Counted from the stretch's first letter, positions 1 to 11,998 are shown. The stretch is 64,000 nucleotides of DNA from Axinella damicornis (GCA_963931865.1 OZ007517.1:2546164-2610163), one strand, 5' to 3'. A program made the numbers and translations. The notes: a model not told the origin generated them from the sequence alone.

Positions 1-262
1 TACAGTTCCTGTGGCCACACCCAGATTTGCTTAAATGTGGGTGGGGCTGTACGACGCAACAAGTCCGATCAACATCTAATGGAGAAAAAAGCAAGGTAAC
101 TCGATCATAGTGAACTGTATTGTAGGAGGAATCAATAATAATAGATATGGGAATGGACGTTAGTAGGGGGCCGCCGTAGCATGAAATGTAAGTCATAAAG
201 AGCTATAATAATGTACTATGACCAACACCACACAACTCAGTGTTCCTATATACTCCCTCCAG

Positions 263-2651
263 TAGCAGTCCGGTGAGTGGTCCTGGACTGGATGTGGCCT
301 GTGCTGCAGTGCGGAGAATACAAGCAAATGAGAAATACATCGCAAGAGATTACGAAGTAAGAAACAGATATCGTAATATGATCATGACCTGGATTACCGT
401 CCCACAGATTGGATAGGTCTACAGCTAGACCTCACTTGCATCACCCCCACTGTATGTGCTGTGAAAGTATGCATGTACACATTCCCTTGTCTGTACACAC
501 AGTTGTGTCTGGTGAGAGAAGGGAGGGGTGGATCGTACGCATTCCCCACTGGGAGGGTGAGCTTTGAGCAGGAGCCAGCAAGAACTGCTCTTGACACTCT
601 GCGACAGCTGACAAACCTTGCCGGTGAGTGTTTGCATTCTGCAACGTACAGCTGACAAACCTTGCCGATGAGTGAGTAGCACTCTTGCAACAGCTGACAA
701 ACCTTGCCGGTGAGTGAGTAGCACTCTTGCAACAGCTGACAAATGTTGCTGGTAAGTGAGTAGCACTCTTGACACTGCAACAGCAGACAAACCTTGCTGG
801 TAAGTGAGTAGCATTGTATGTGAAGTGGAAGTTTAATTGAGCTGTCAACACATCAGAATTGCTAGCCTCGTTCCCAGGCAATCGCCCAGCTTTTCGTTGC
901 TGCTCTCCCCCTTTCCCTCAATTTTTGTTTGCGCGTGGGAGAGCCTGGGCAAAAACTGAAATAGCTACAGCTGTAGCCGTGAACAGGAATTGGATTTTGG
1001 ATGGTGAGTGGACAGTTGGATCTCTGCAGCTGGAAATCTCAATCTCAAGTTCTGACTGTGTCATCGTGCTGTATTCTACACACTCAGTGTTAGCCTTGTT
1101 CCCAGGCCACATCCCTGGGAACGAGGCTAACTCAGTCCGTAGAGAGTCTCAGTCATGGTTCAGAACATGTTATCATACTCTTGTCTGACTGATCAAATTC
1201 TGAATGTGTCATCCGCTGTATTCTACACAGTCTGTTCTTATCACTGTTGCTGCACATGGTTAACTCTTGCTGCAGGTACCACGGCCCACCCCCTGACTGT
1301 GTATGGAAAGCCACACGGTTCAGAGCATGTTATCACACTCTTCTACGCCATACCAGTGTCGTGTGAAGGTAGGCGATACTGTACTTTCCCACAAAGGGAT
1401 GTGGTCAAAGGCTGATCTAGGGGTGTGGATAGGGTAGCCAGCCGCCCCCTTTCTCAAGCCTTGCCAACTCTCACGCAATGTCTGTGAGACTCCGGCCATT
1501 TGGCAATCTTTCCAGTGTTCTACACAAATTTACAAATCTCATGCCTAAATACCCTACTCAATTGGTCAACCACACCCATTTTTGCACATGCATTTCAGCA
1601 CGAAACCATATGCGCCAGACATAGTATTATTAGACAGCACATCTTGTATGTAGGTCCTCATTCTCACGCGTAAACAGCCTTCCTCTGCTGTAACTTCCCC
1701 AATATATGATCTGCACTCATGGTACACACACAGTGGTACTCGGTGCTCAGTCTCCAGTCAGTGCCCAGTTTCACAGTTTAGCAGAAGTGCTGGAGAATGA
1801 TGGTGGAGTGTACCAATTGCAGCAAGGACACAGGTGAGTCAATGTTCTCACACCCCACTCTCCATTTCTCCTTCTGGGTGGTCAAGATTTACAGTTGATT
1901 CATATCATATCTGTAGCCTCGTTCCCAGGCCTTCTCACCCCAGCGTTTGTTGCTTGCAGTACTGCAAGCAACAAATGCTGGGGTGAGAAGGCCTGGGAAC
2001 GAGACTATCATATCAGCTAGTTGTCCATTGTGTCAGTTACTCAACAACATTATATTAACAGTCACTGCTCAGAGGCTGTGAAGCAGCTGATCCTCTGCAC
2101 GTCAAGCATGCGAAAAAAAATTTCAGCCGATTTTCAATTATCAGGAAGTGGTGTTGTTGCACTTCAAGAATGCAACATCTTGGTAGAAAAGTGAATGTCT
2201 GGTGAATGAGACGATACTTTTTAGCCTGATTGTGATGTCATGCCTTAGTAACATGAACATGCCTCCTTTTGGGTGGTAAATACTACACTAGAGGGCAGTA
2301 CCAAGGTAGCCTCATTCCCAGGCATGGCCTGGGAATGAGGCTAGTGCCAAAACTATGTTACTAGATTGCAACTCTTCTCTTGTTACCACATCACACAGAG
2401 GAATGCTGTACACCCTGGACCAGTGGCTGAGGGAGCGTCACACCGTTCCCTTCGTCAGTCCTGACATGCTCTTCCTCTGCAGCAAGGAGGGTGAGGGAGT
2501 TGGGGGCCTCGTCAAAGCCATCATCGATAACCCCGTGTATAGCACACGGGTAAGACCTCCCGAGGACAATCTGGTGATTGCACTGAACAATCCAGTGTTT
2601 CAGATGAACGGTTCACAGGATGTCGACACTGCTGTTACATCTAATGCTTAA
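263..2651 (+). CDS. 3' part of a five-exon gene with a degenerate Nudix-like fold; identity unknown
   Basis: Five exons chain with matching phases and GT-AG borders: 263-356, 503-623, 1276-1368, 1734-1833 and 2399-2651 (stop). They encode 219 residues. The start lies upstream of the window or in an exon I could not see. The second exon has a strand LCLVREG, then FPTGRVSF followed by a helix (EQEPARTALDTLRQLTNL). This aligns with a Nudix box (G-x-V ... P ... T-x-L), but the catalytic RExxEE is replaced by DTLRQL. It continues with HVITLFYAIPV and FHSLAEVL, as in the strands after a Nudix helix. The C-terminus (TLDQWLRE, PDMLFLCSKEGEG, AIIDNPVYS) is not recognised. If the fold call is right, it would be a non-catalytic Nudix domain. 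A variant poly(A) signal ATTAAA lies at 2738. The exon structure is well supported; the fold is inference. Confidence 0.6.
604..825 (+). repeat. Tandem repeat that reiterates an exon end plus its splice donor
   Basis: Five copies of a 42-48 bp unit start at 604, 648, 690, 732 and 780. Each opens with ACAGCTGACAAACCTTGCCG or a close variant, followed by GTGAGTG, ATGAGTG or GTAAGTG. The first copy contains the true 3' end of exon 503-623 and its donor at 624. The array therefore multiplies the 5' splice site into the intron. Confidence 0.8.
1091..1129. mobile_element. 39-bp palindromic MITE, TAGCC...GGCTA family
   Basis: A near-perfect palindrome begins TAGCCTTGTTCCCAGG and ends CCTGGGAACGAGGCTA. 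It is flanked by ACTCAGTGT (1082-1090) and ACTCAGTCC (1130-1138), a 9-bp target duplication with two changes. It lies in an intron of the first gene. Confidence 0.7.
1914..2007. mobile_element. 94-bp palindromic MITE, TAGCC...GACTA family
   Basis: The arms TAGCCTCGTTCCCAGGCC and their inverse extend through a self-complementary interior centred on an AGTACTGCA-type dyad. Flanks TCATATCTG (1905-1913) and TCATATCAG (2008-2016) form a 9-bp target duplication with one change. It is intronic. Confidence 0.8.
2307..2343. mobile_element. 37-bp palindromic MITE, TAGCC...GGCTA family
   Basis: The sequence runs TAGCCTCATTCCCAGGC, a two-base centre, then the inverse arm to GGCTA. Flanks GTACCAAGG and GTGCCAAAA are a weak 9-bp duplication. 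It sits just before the last exon of the first gene. Confidence 0.65.
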
Positions 2652-3592
2652 TTGACATTATTGTACCAATGCTCATACTACATGAATAACCATGGACAAT
2701 AGTGCTAATTAACCGTTCTTTACAGCAAAAACCCTGTATTAAAGTATAACACCTAGTAATTGCACACTTTAGTGTCGGCAGTGCATTTACGGTCTTTAGT
2801 AGTTTCTACTACTAGGTCTTTAGTGCACTTGGGCAATCAACACTTTAACTACTGAATTCTTCCCACCAAGACAACACATTTTCATGCATTCAGCGCACAC
2901 CACCTTGGTAGGTACTCCTCTCCCACAGCATTCACTCCTCAGCGGCCAGACTTGGTGGGGCTCACACACATGGAGAGACCCCTCTGGCAATACCGTTAAT
3001 GATATTCATGGCCCCCCACAACCCCAGCAATTGGAGGTCAAAGGTGGATGTCAGCTGGATTTTTGCCCAGCATTTCCCTAAATTTGGGCCAGATCTGACT
3101 GATGGCACACCTTACACCACCGATTTGCATGTCTTCTTGAGGCCCTGGGTGGGGTATATGAATATCATTAAATTCAAAATCCTCGGGTCAATAAATCTCA
3201 TTAAAATCAAAAACGCCCACGACGCGACACGCCCCTGCCTTATATGTTTAGTGGGGTGTGCGCTGAAAACTGACCAAATTTGGGGGGTTGTCCCTGAAGC
3301 CTTTTTGGTCACTTTTTGGACTGACGAGAAGCCCTACATGTGCAGGGTCTAAATGACACATTTATGCGTCAATGGGGAGGGTTTATGAGATTCATAGTTG
3401 GTGAGAAATGGGCCCTCAAAACGGCCTAATTTGCACTTGCAGATTCATTGATCCTCCATGTAGTATGATGTACATATTAGCGGTCTCAGGCGGATAATGC
3501 ATGCACTCGCCTTCGGGTCGAGCATTAATGATCTCGCCCTCGACCGGTTACGTTACGGCATGGATAATATAGTACGCGAGGACATATTATCC
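2652..3592. other. Intergenic; no gene seen
   Basis: After the 3' end of the first gene there are only short unsupported open frames (for example 2999-3352 on the plus strand) with no splice context or recognisable motif. A GC-rich CpG-containing stretch begins near 3480. Confidence 0.5.
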
Positions 3593-3940
3593 TAGTCTCG
3601 GAACCACACCCTTCAGGTTGTCCTCACGGAACGTAATTATGCGTGGTAATTAGCGATCAACTGCGATACCACGCGTACGATCACAGTCGACCTGCTTGTT
3701 GCTCTCCTCGACTTTTGTCAGTCACTCGCGGGTAACGCGGTACGGCACAGCGATTCGCCATGTCTAGTCACTGGACCGAAAAACGGCCTGGAGAAAAATC
3801 ATTTCCCTGACATCATTCGCAATCAACGCTTCTGATTCGTTAGGTCAACATTCCGACCTGGGGACAACTCGAATGTAAGATGGTGCCCAGACCCTTTCCT
3901 CCTCCCGGTCCCCCGCACGAAGGGTCTGGTTCCGAGACTA
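3593..3940. mobile_element. 348-bp MITE with 21-bp terminal inverted repeats and 9-bp target duplication
   Basis: The left end TAGTCTCGGAACCACACCCTT is matched by an inverse right end with one mismatch (3920-3940). It is flanked by perfect 9-bp direct repeats ATATTATCC at 3584-3592 and 3941-3949. There is no coding capacity. The ends resemble the shorter TAGYCTCG... elements elsewhere in the window. Nine-bp duplications are the hallmark of Mutator-like transposases, which is family knowledge; the assignment is inferred. Confidence 0.8.
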
Positions 3941-4517
3941 ATATTATCCATGGTTACGGGTACCCGCGTATCATGCAATAACTGATTCATGCAAGCCATG
4001 CCGAATTCTTACAGCGCCTAGCACAAAGTGCGGTGCTGGACTCGAACCTATTCAGACCCGCCTACTTCTCAACAGACGAACTTCCTGCAGAGGCGTGGCT
4101 ACATGGACGCCTTGAACACATTTATAAATTCTGAGCGCATTCTACAAACTGTACTCGTTACACGCAGAATTGCACCTTCAGCTTCAGGAAGCAGCTAGAA
4201 GACATGAACTTCGAGTGCGAGAGCTATAAATGAACAAGTCATTCGCCGAACATCTCCCAAAGTACACAGAAAAATGGCGTCCTACACAGACTCCCAAACA
4301 TAGCTCTCGTCCTAGATATATGATAGTAGCAGTTATATAAATGCCTATTTCCATCTCAATTACCTTTTCCGTGACAAAAGTTGTAGAATGCGTATAACAT
4401 GCAGCTGCCCGTAAACAGGCTAATTGAATTTTACTTCCGGTCAACAGAAGTCGTACTCGACCGTACTCCTGAGCATGAGATCGAGACGAGAACGGGAAAT
4501 AATGCTGCATCGCAAAC
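3941..4517. other. Intergenic, upstream of the first giant gene; nothing recognised
   Basis: It contains a perfect match to a pol III B-box-like GGTTCGAGTCC on the minus strand near 4046-4056, but no cloverleaf can be folded around it. No supported gene is seen. Confidence 0.4.
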
Positions 4518-4625
4518 TGCGCATGCGTACTCGATTGATTAACTGAGATCCCCTCCCCCAAAATTCCTTACTGAACTGTATGACTCAGCAGTTGCGCTGT
4601 GCTGTGTGTCATATTTTCTGACGTG
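4518..4625 (+). promoter_or_regulatory. Conserved proximal promoter of the unit 1 giant gene
   Basis: TGCGCATGCG (4518-4527) is an NRF1-like palindrome. TGACTCAGCA (4581-4590) is a MARE/AP-1-type site. TGACGTG (4619-4625) is a CRE/UPRE-like half. The first two recur in the same order and similar spacing upstream of all three giant genes; the third is also in unit 3. Factor names are by consensus similarity only. Confidence 0.5.
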
Positions 4626-4711
4626 AAGGGACTGGATATCGATGTTTGTTCGTCAATCCTTTTGCAAAAAACTGCACCCGGAACGCTAGCTGTGACTCAG
4701 AGCTAGCTATA

Positions 4712-7700
4712 ATGAGCTCGTACCTAGACCGTTGGCGGCCTTTATATGTCGACTCTTGGTATGCGCATCCGGGAGCAAGACGGAAGACGGTCCGTGATGC
4801 AAGCCGTGAAGGGGATGTTGAGACTCTTCGTTCAATGATCCGGCAACACCCTGAACTAGCTAGTATTGAACCGAACTTGTTACACCATGCCTGTATGTAT
4901 GGTCACCTCGATGTCGTGAAGCTGCTAATTAAGGAGCTACGTTGGAACCTACAGTGTAAGACCGACAGTGAATCCATCAAGCCGGAACCCTCCCAAGTCT
5001 TCACAAGGCATGACTGGGTGAAGGGAGATACTCCACTCCACGTTGCCTGCAGGTATGGTTATGTAAAGATTGTAAGATACCTTACTGAAGAAGAACACTG
5101 TAGTCAAGCCACTCCGAATGCTACTACAGGAGAGCTACCCCTACACATTGCCTGTTACCATAGGGATCTTGAACTAGTGAAGCTAGTAAGCAATTGTGAT
5201 GTGAACACCAGAACAAAGTGTAGGATTCATAAACCAGACCTATGGCTGACTGAAGAATGTGATACTCCCTTGCATATAGCCTGTGGACACAGTGACTTAA
5301 AGATAGTGAAGTACCTCTGTATAGTAAAACGCTGTGACAAAAATATTCGAAATGCTGCTGGTGAACTTCCACTGCACATTGCTTGTGATAGGTCACAGTC
5401 ATATGGACAAACTCTTGACATTGTAAAACTAGTAAGTGATTGCAATGTCAACACACAAACGCGACAAGACAAAGATACTCCATTGCATGTAGCCTGTAGA
5501 CAGAGAAACTTGGAAATAGCAAGATACCTTTGTGAAGAAAAACACTGTAGTGCAAACATTCAGAATGCTGCTGGTGAACTTCCACTGCACATTGCTTGTG
5601 GTAGGTCACGGTATGGACAAACTCTTGACATTGTAAAAGTAGTAAGTGATTGCAATGTAAACAAACGAACGCAGGAAGACAAAGATACTCCCTTGCATGT
5701 AGCCTGCAGACAGAGTGACTTAGAAACAGTGAGATACCTCTGCCAAGAAAAACATTGTGACACAAACATTCAAAATGCTGCTGGTGATACTCCGTTGCAT
5801 GTAGCCTGCAGCTACAGACAGAGAAACGTGGAAATAGCAAGATACCTTTGTGAAGAAACACACTGTAGTGCAAACGTTCTGAATGCTGCTGGTGAACTTC
5901 CACTGCACATTGCTTGTGGTAGGTCACGGTATGGACAAACTCTTGACATTGTAAAAGTAGTAAGTGATTGCAATGTAAACACACGAACGCAGAAAGACAA
6001 AGATACTCCCTTGCATGTAGCCTGCAGACAGAGTGACTTAGAAACAGTGAGATACCTCCGCCAAGAAAAACATTGTGACACAAACATTCAAAATGCTGCT
6101 GGTGATACTCCGTTGCACGTAGCCTGTAGACAGAGAAACTTGGAAATAGCAAGATACCTTTGTGAAGAAAAACACTGTAGTGCAAACGTTCTGAATGCTG
6201 CTGGTGAACTTCCACTGCACATTGCTTGTGGTAGGTCACAGTCAGATGGACACACTCTTGAGATTTTAAAACTAGTAAGTGACTGCAATGTAAACACACA
6301 AACGCGGCGAGACAAAGATACTCCCTTGCATATTGCCTGTGGATGTGGCAACTTGGAAACAGTGAGATACCTCTGCAAAGAAAAAGATTGTCATTCAAAC
6401 ATTCAAAATGACGCAGGTGAACTTCCACTGCACATTGCTTGCGGTAGGCCACAGTCAGATGAACGAACTCTCAACATTGTAAAACTAGTAAGTGATTGCA
6501 ATGTAAATGCACAAACACGGCGAGACAAATCCACACCCTTACACATAGCATGTCACCATATGCAGATTGACATTGCCAAGTATCTTGTTTATGTTAAACA
6601 CTGTGATGTGAATGTTAAAGATTGTAATGGAAAACAACCACTTCACAATGCATATCGACTCATTAAAGATCATGTGGAATTCAGGTATGAGGGTGTGGAA
6701 CTTGTGCTTATGCTGATCAATGAAGGTAGTGACACAGAGGTTTTGCTACGCTTGCTACACTTGGCCGGCAGACTCGGGGAACTTAATATTGTGAAACTTT
6801 TGGTTGAAAAGCAAGACTGGGACCCAATTGCTCAGTGCCAAGCTGAAAGTATGTCCTGTGGATGGAAACCTGAGAAGGGTGATACTCTTCTGCACGCTGC
6901 CTGCAGGTATGGCTATACGGTCAAAATAATGAAGTACCTCACTGAACACTGTGATCCCACTGTGAGTAACAGTAATGGAGAACTCCCTTTGCACCTTGCA
7001 TGTGCTTACAACTCACTTGAGAAGGTGAAACTTGTTAGTAACTGTGCATGTGACGTAAATGCCCAAGCAAGTCATACAGGAAACACTCCATTGCACATAG
7101 CCTGTGAAAGAGGGAGTGCAGAAATCATCAAGTACCTGGTTGAAGAAAGACATTGTGATGCTACTGTGAGAAACAGTAATGGCGAACTCCCTTTTCACCT
7201 TGCGTGTGCTTACAATTCACTTGAGAAGGTGAAACTTGTTAGTAACTGTGACGTAAATGCCCAAGCAAGTCATACAGGAAACACTCCATTGCACATAGCC
7301 TGTGAAAGAGGAAGTGCAGAAATCGTCAAGTACCTGGTTGAAGAAAGACATTGTGATGCTACTGTGAGAAACAGTAATGGAGAACTCTCATTACACATAG
7401 CATGTCACCATATGCAGATTGACGTTGCCAAGTATCTTGTCTATGTTAAACACTGTGATGTGAATGTTAAAGATCGTAATGGAGAACAACCACTTCACAT
7501 TGCATATAGACTGAATAAAGAACATGTGAAATTTGTACTTATGCTGATCAATGAAGGTAGTGAAACAAAGGTTTTGCCAGACTTGCTAGACTGGGCCTGC
7601 AGACACGGGGAACTTGATATTGTGAAACTGTTGGTTGAAAAGCAAGACTGGGACCCAAATGCTCAGTGCCAAGCTAAAAGTATGTCCTATGGATGGGAAC

Positions 7701-10700
7701 TTGAGAAGGGTGATACTCTTCTGCACGCTGCCTGCAGGTATGGCTATACGGTCAAAATAATGAAGTATCTCAGTGAACACTGTGATCCCACTGTGAGAAA
7801 CAGCAATGGAGAACTCCCTTTGCACCTTGCATGTGCTCACCAGCCGCTTGAAGTTGTGAAACTTGTTGGTAACTGTGACGTAAATCCCAAAACAAATTGT
7901 ACAGGAAACACTCCATTGCACATAGCCTGTAAAAGAGGGAGTGCAGAAGTTGTGAAGTACCTGGTTGAAGAAAGACATTGTGATACTACTGTGAGAAACA
8001 GTAATGGAGAACTCCCGTTACATATTGCATGTACTCACAAGTCACTTCAAGTGGTGAAACTTGTTAGCAACTGTGATGTAAATGCCAAAACAAGTCATAC
8101 AGGAAACACTCCATTGCACATTGCTTACCACTATGGAGAAGAAAGCATCATTAAATTCCTTATTGGAGTGAAAAATTGTACTCTGCGTATTAGAAACAAT
8201 GATGGGTTGCTACCAGCCAGTATGCAGCTGCTGCAGCAAAGGTATCAACAAATTCTTGACATTCAAGATTACCAAGAGGCACTAAGGCAAAAAGGAGCAC
8301 TTCCAATAAGACTCTTGAAACTGCTGATCAGTGGGCCACCTCGTGTTGGGAAAAGTTCTTTGAAGTGGCGACTAGTTGGAAAGAGGATCGAGATTGAATT
8401 CTCACCATCAACTGGTGTTGCAGATGCACCAATTAAAGTTACAATCAAAAGACTTGGACAGTCCATAGCCAAAGCATGTGGTTCGCAATGGTCACAGTTG
8501 AGTGTTGATGAACGAGCAGCTGCTATACTTGTGCCACTTCTGAAAAAAACTGATTCAATAGTTGCAAGTGAACAAAAGGAAGAGCAGGATATTGGTTCAA
8601 ACACTCAAGCTGAACGTCAAGGTTTTGAGATGTTCAGTACAGCAGATAGCCTAGAACCACTTGAAATATCAACACATCATGAAACAGCTCCTGGAAGAGA
8701 ACTTGAGTCACTACACAGAACCGAGTATCATGAAGACTTTGTAACTTCAAATCAAAGTGATATCTGTCAAATTGAATCAGATTTCCTTCTAAGTGACAGT
8801 AAATCATCTCATGACCTTGTCACCACATCTACAACCAGTGATGTAGGCAGTATGTATTCAGGTACTTTTGAAAGCCCTTGTCAGTATAAGAAAGAAGCAG
8901 AATTTGTATCAACAAGAGTAAAACGAGTTAACAGAGAACATGTGACCCCCGAAATCCCAAATGAGCTGACTCCACTCCAGATCGTTGATGATGTAGAACC
9001 AACCCCAAAGGTGAATGTTGATAAACAAACTTCAATTGTCCGTTCTATTCATGACACTCCATGCCCTGATACATGTAACATTGAAACTACTACAGACCCA
9101 GACTCAAATGATAGTTGTATGTTGCAGACTTTATCAACTACCACAATTGCCACTACTACTGAGAAACCTTTGAACACATACCCAGGGTTTCAAGATTTAG
9201 CAGGTTTAGTTAGTATTCCACTTCTTCAGGAAGGTGATGAGGAAAAGCTGAAAGAATTGCTGGTGAATACTACAACACTACATATTGTGGATACTGGTGG
9301 CCAACCAGAGTTTCATGAAATCCTGCCTGCTTTAGTCACAGGCCCTGCAGTCAATCTTATTCTCTTCAAACTGAATGAGGGCCTTCAGGAACGGTATGTA
9401 GTTGAGTATCTTAGTCGTGATGGTAAGTCATCAGAACCATATGTAACATCCTACACCAATGAAGATGTCATTTTCCAGACACTTTCAACCATTGCTTGTT
9501 TTTCACACCATGACTCAGAGTCCATTGGGTCCAGCTGTGTAAATGCAGTTGGTCAGGAAGCAGTGGCTGTTCTCGTAGGGACACACGTGGACCAAATATC
9601 CCAAGAGAAGGAAATTCAAGAAAAGAAGATCCAAGAAGTGGATGAATCACTCAGAGACAGAATCCAAAGGACTGAATTCTACACAGATAATCTGATCAAG
9701 TTCTTTAATCCAGGCTCCAAACAAATGATCGTTCCAGTTGATAACACAGAAACTTGTGAGGACAAAGCAGGCATAACTGCCTTGCGTGAGATGCTGAATA
9801 AGATCTTCCTGGAAAGATTTGATGAGGTTTATGTGCCTCCTACTTGGCTGATATTTGACCTTGTTCTTCGAAAGTCTGGAGCCAAATCTCTCGGCATCCA
9901 TAGATGTCTCGAAATTGCCAAACTCTGTGGCATTGAGTCAGACAAAGAGTTTAAAGAAGCCTTGTGGTACCTCCACCATCACGTGGGAGTACTTATGCAC
10001 TTTCCTGAAGTCCCTGCTGTCGAGGATGTAGTTATAGTTGAATTACAACTGCTGTTTGATCGTATCACTGATGTCATGGTTAACACTTTCACGGAAGAAA
10101 AAACAAGTCCATTTGAAAATGAACTGTTCAAGCATCAGGGCCAATTTCTACCCAAAAGAGTGAGATCTGAATCACGAAAAAAGCAAGACCCACTTGCCCT
10201 TGACAAGCTTATTAAGCTGCTGGAATACTTGCACATTGTTGCTCACATGGTAGACCGCTCTGACCCATCTGGGAAGAAGAACGCCTACTTCATGCCTTGT
10301 GTTTTGCAATCAGCAGAATTAGGAATGGTCTTTCACAATCCTGACTCCAGTCCTGATCAGCCTGCTCCACTTCTGATCCAATTCAATTGTGGGTTTTGTC
10401 CTGTAGGTATCTTCTGTGCCGTAGTGGTGTACCTGCTTTCTGAAGCCTCCAGCTCAGAAGTAAAATGGGAACTTTCCGGAGAAGAACCACTGTACAGAAA
10501 CATGATTACCTTCAAAGTAGGAAAAGCATATGACAAAGTCACTCTTATAGCTAGAACAACATACTATGAGATCTGGCTCCGAAGACAGATGAACACAGAT
10601 GTCGACTCTCATAAGACTTTGCATGAAATGTGCAACAATGTCAGAATTCAACTGCATGCTGCAATACAAGCTGTATCCAGCACTTTGCACTACTCTTACC

Positions 10701-11993
10701 GAAGCAATCATGAATTTGGGTTTTACTGCCCTCAAACAGTCTGCTATAAGAGCCAAATGGCCCCCCACAACCACATTGCAGTCTGTTCCTATGACAACCC
10801 CTCACATATGAAATGTCTTGTATCTGACAAGCCCTCCCCCTTGCCTCCCATGAGTGCAGTTTGGTATGGAAGGGAAGTTGACTTAGCTTCTCTATCTGCT
10901 GGTGAACCTGAAATTGCTAAACCCATACAACAGTATCAAACTGCTGAGTTAAGCAATATTCCAGTTGACCATAACCGTCTGAAGCCCTCTGACATTGCTA
11001 ACTTGGAAAGAGAAGTTCATAGTGTTTGCAAATGGTTCGACTTGGGACTTGAATTGGGTCTCAGTTTGTCAACTCTTGAGAAGATCAAGCTAAAACATCG
11101 GGAAAAGACCAGCAAATGTCTACATGACATGCTGTGTAGTTGGCTAACAGAAAAGGACAATGTCAAAGCAAAGGGAGGAGCAAACTGGGAGACTCTTGTA
11201 AATGCTTTGAAATCCTCCAAAGTTGACGAGCGCAAACTCGCTGCTCAAGTTTCTAGAAACCACCGCAAAAAGGTATGCCTTGCAAGTGCTCAAAGACCTT
11301 CGACCTCTCCCTCCTTACACACCCGTATGCATCCCAAGCTTAAGGCATCCCCCCACCCAACCTTAGCTGAGTCCGTTCATCAATCTCCACATCAACAGCA
11401 GCGAGTGAAGAAGTCCCCCTTGCTGTCTGGTAGCAAGCAACCACAAAAGCGTCCTCAAGACCAAAGGGGGAGAACCACTTCACATATGAGTGATCAAGTT
11501 CCTAAACACCCACAAGTCCAGCAAACTGCTCCACAGCAAGGTGTGTCCTCATTGCATTAAGCCATAGATTGTTCTGTCTCCTCTATAGCTACATGTATAT
11601 ATAATGCTATAGCTAATGCTTTCCTGTATGCTGGCCCCTTCTTGTTATACTAAAACTGAACTCTGTCCTTTAGGTGGTCCTACCCTGGTCGAATGTATCA
11701 GGTTCCAAGGAAGAGAGAGAAGGATTAACATTCCCCAGGAGATAGGGATAAACTACTCTGAGTTTGGTATCCTTCTCCTAGAGGATGCTACTGGAGCGAG
11801 GGTGGAAGCCATTGCTCACAAACACTTGAATAATGCACAGCAAATTAATCTCGATATTCTCAAGGAGTGGGTTGGTGGTCGGGGTGCTAAGCCGGTGAAC
11901 TGGACAATGCTGGTTGAAGTGCTGAAAGACATCGGATTGACAGTATTAGCTGGTGACATTGCGGCCGTAAAGTGCCCAGGCCAGGCAAACTGA
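4712..11993 (+). CDS. ANK-Roc-COR-Death-Death protein, copy 1 (two exons)
   Basis: The exons are 4712-11540 and 11674-11993 (133-bp intron, phase 1), giving 2382 residues. The open frame extends back to an ATG at 4646. I chose 4712 because this Met (M[SN]SYL) is shared with copies 2 and 3, and in copy 3 no upstream in-frame ATG exists. Residues ~25-1170 hold about 30 ankyrin repeats (TPLHIAC/ELPLHIAC). A P-loop GPPRVGKSS is at 1208, with switch I-like STGVADAPIKVT after it. There is then ~300 residues of Ser/Thr-rich linker, G3 DTGGQPEF at 1527 and G4-like THVD at 1624. A COR-like winged-helix region follows (ALWYLHHHVGVLMHFPE), then a Death domain (~2090-2183) and a basic Pro/Gln-rich linker. 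Exon 2 encodes a second Death-like domain ending GQAN. This resembles ROCO-type GTPase scaffolds linked to Death-fold signalling. A cytosolic role is likely; the partner is unknown. Confidence 0.85.
11541..11673 (+). other. Last coding intron of copy 1; retention gives an immediate stop
   Basis: The donor is AAG|GTGTGT and the acceptor is TTTAG|GTGG, phase 1. Reading through adds only GVSSLH before a stop, so an unspliced message would encode the protein without the second Death-like domain. Copies 2 and 3 behave the same way. Confidence 0.8.
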
Positions 11994-11998
11994 CCCAG

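Noticed and set aside
863..962. Another TAGCC palindromic element (TAGCCTCGTTCCCAGGCAATCGCCCAGC...)
   Set aside because: The left end is clear, but the right arm is too degraded to set a boundary and no target duplication could be found.
4035..4070. tRNA gene suggested by GGTTCGAGTCC on the minus strand, and a similar match near 63325
   Set aside because: Only the B-box-like piece is present. The T-stem does not pair well and no A-box or acceptor stem can be placed.
4646..4711. Upstream in-frame ATG of copy 1 as the start
   Set aside because: Copy 3 has no upstream ATG in frame, and all copies share the Met at M[NS]SYL. The upstream 22 residues are probably leader sequence.
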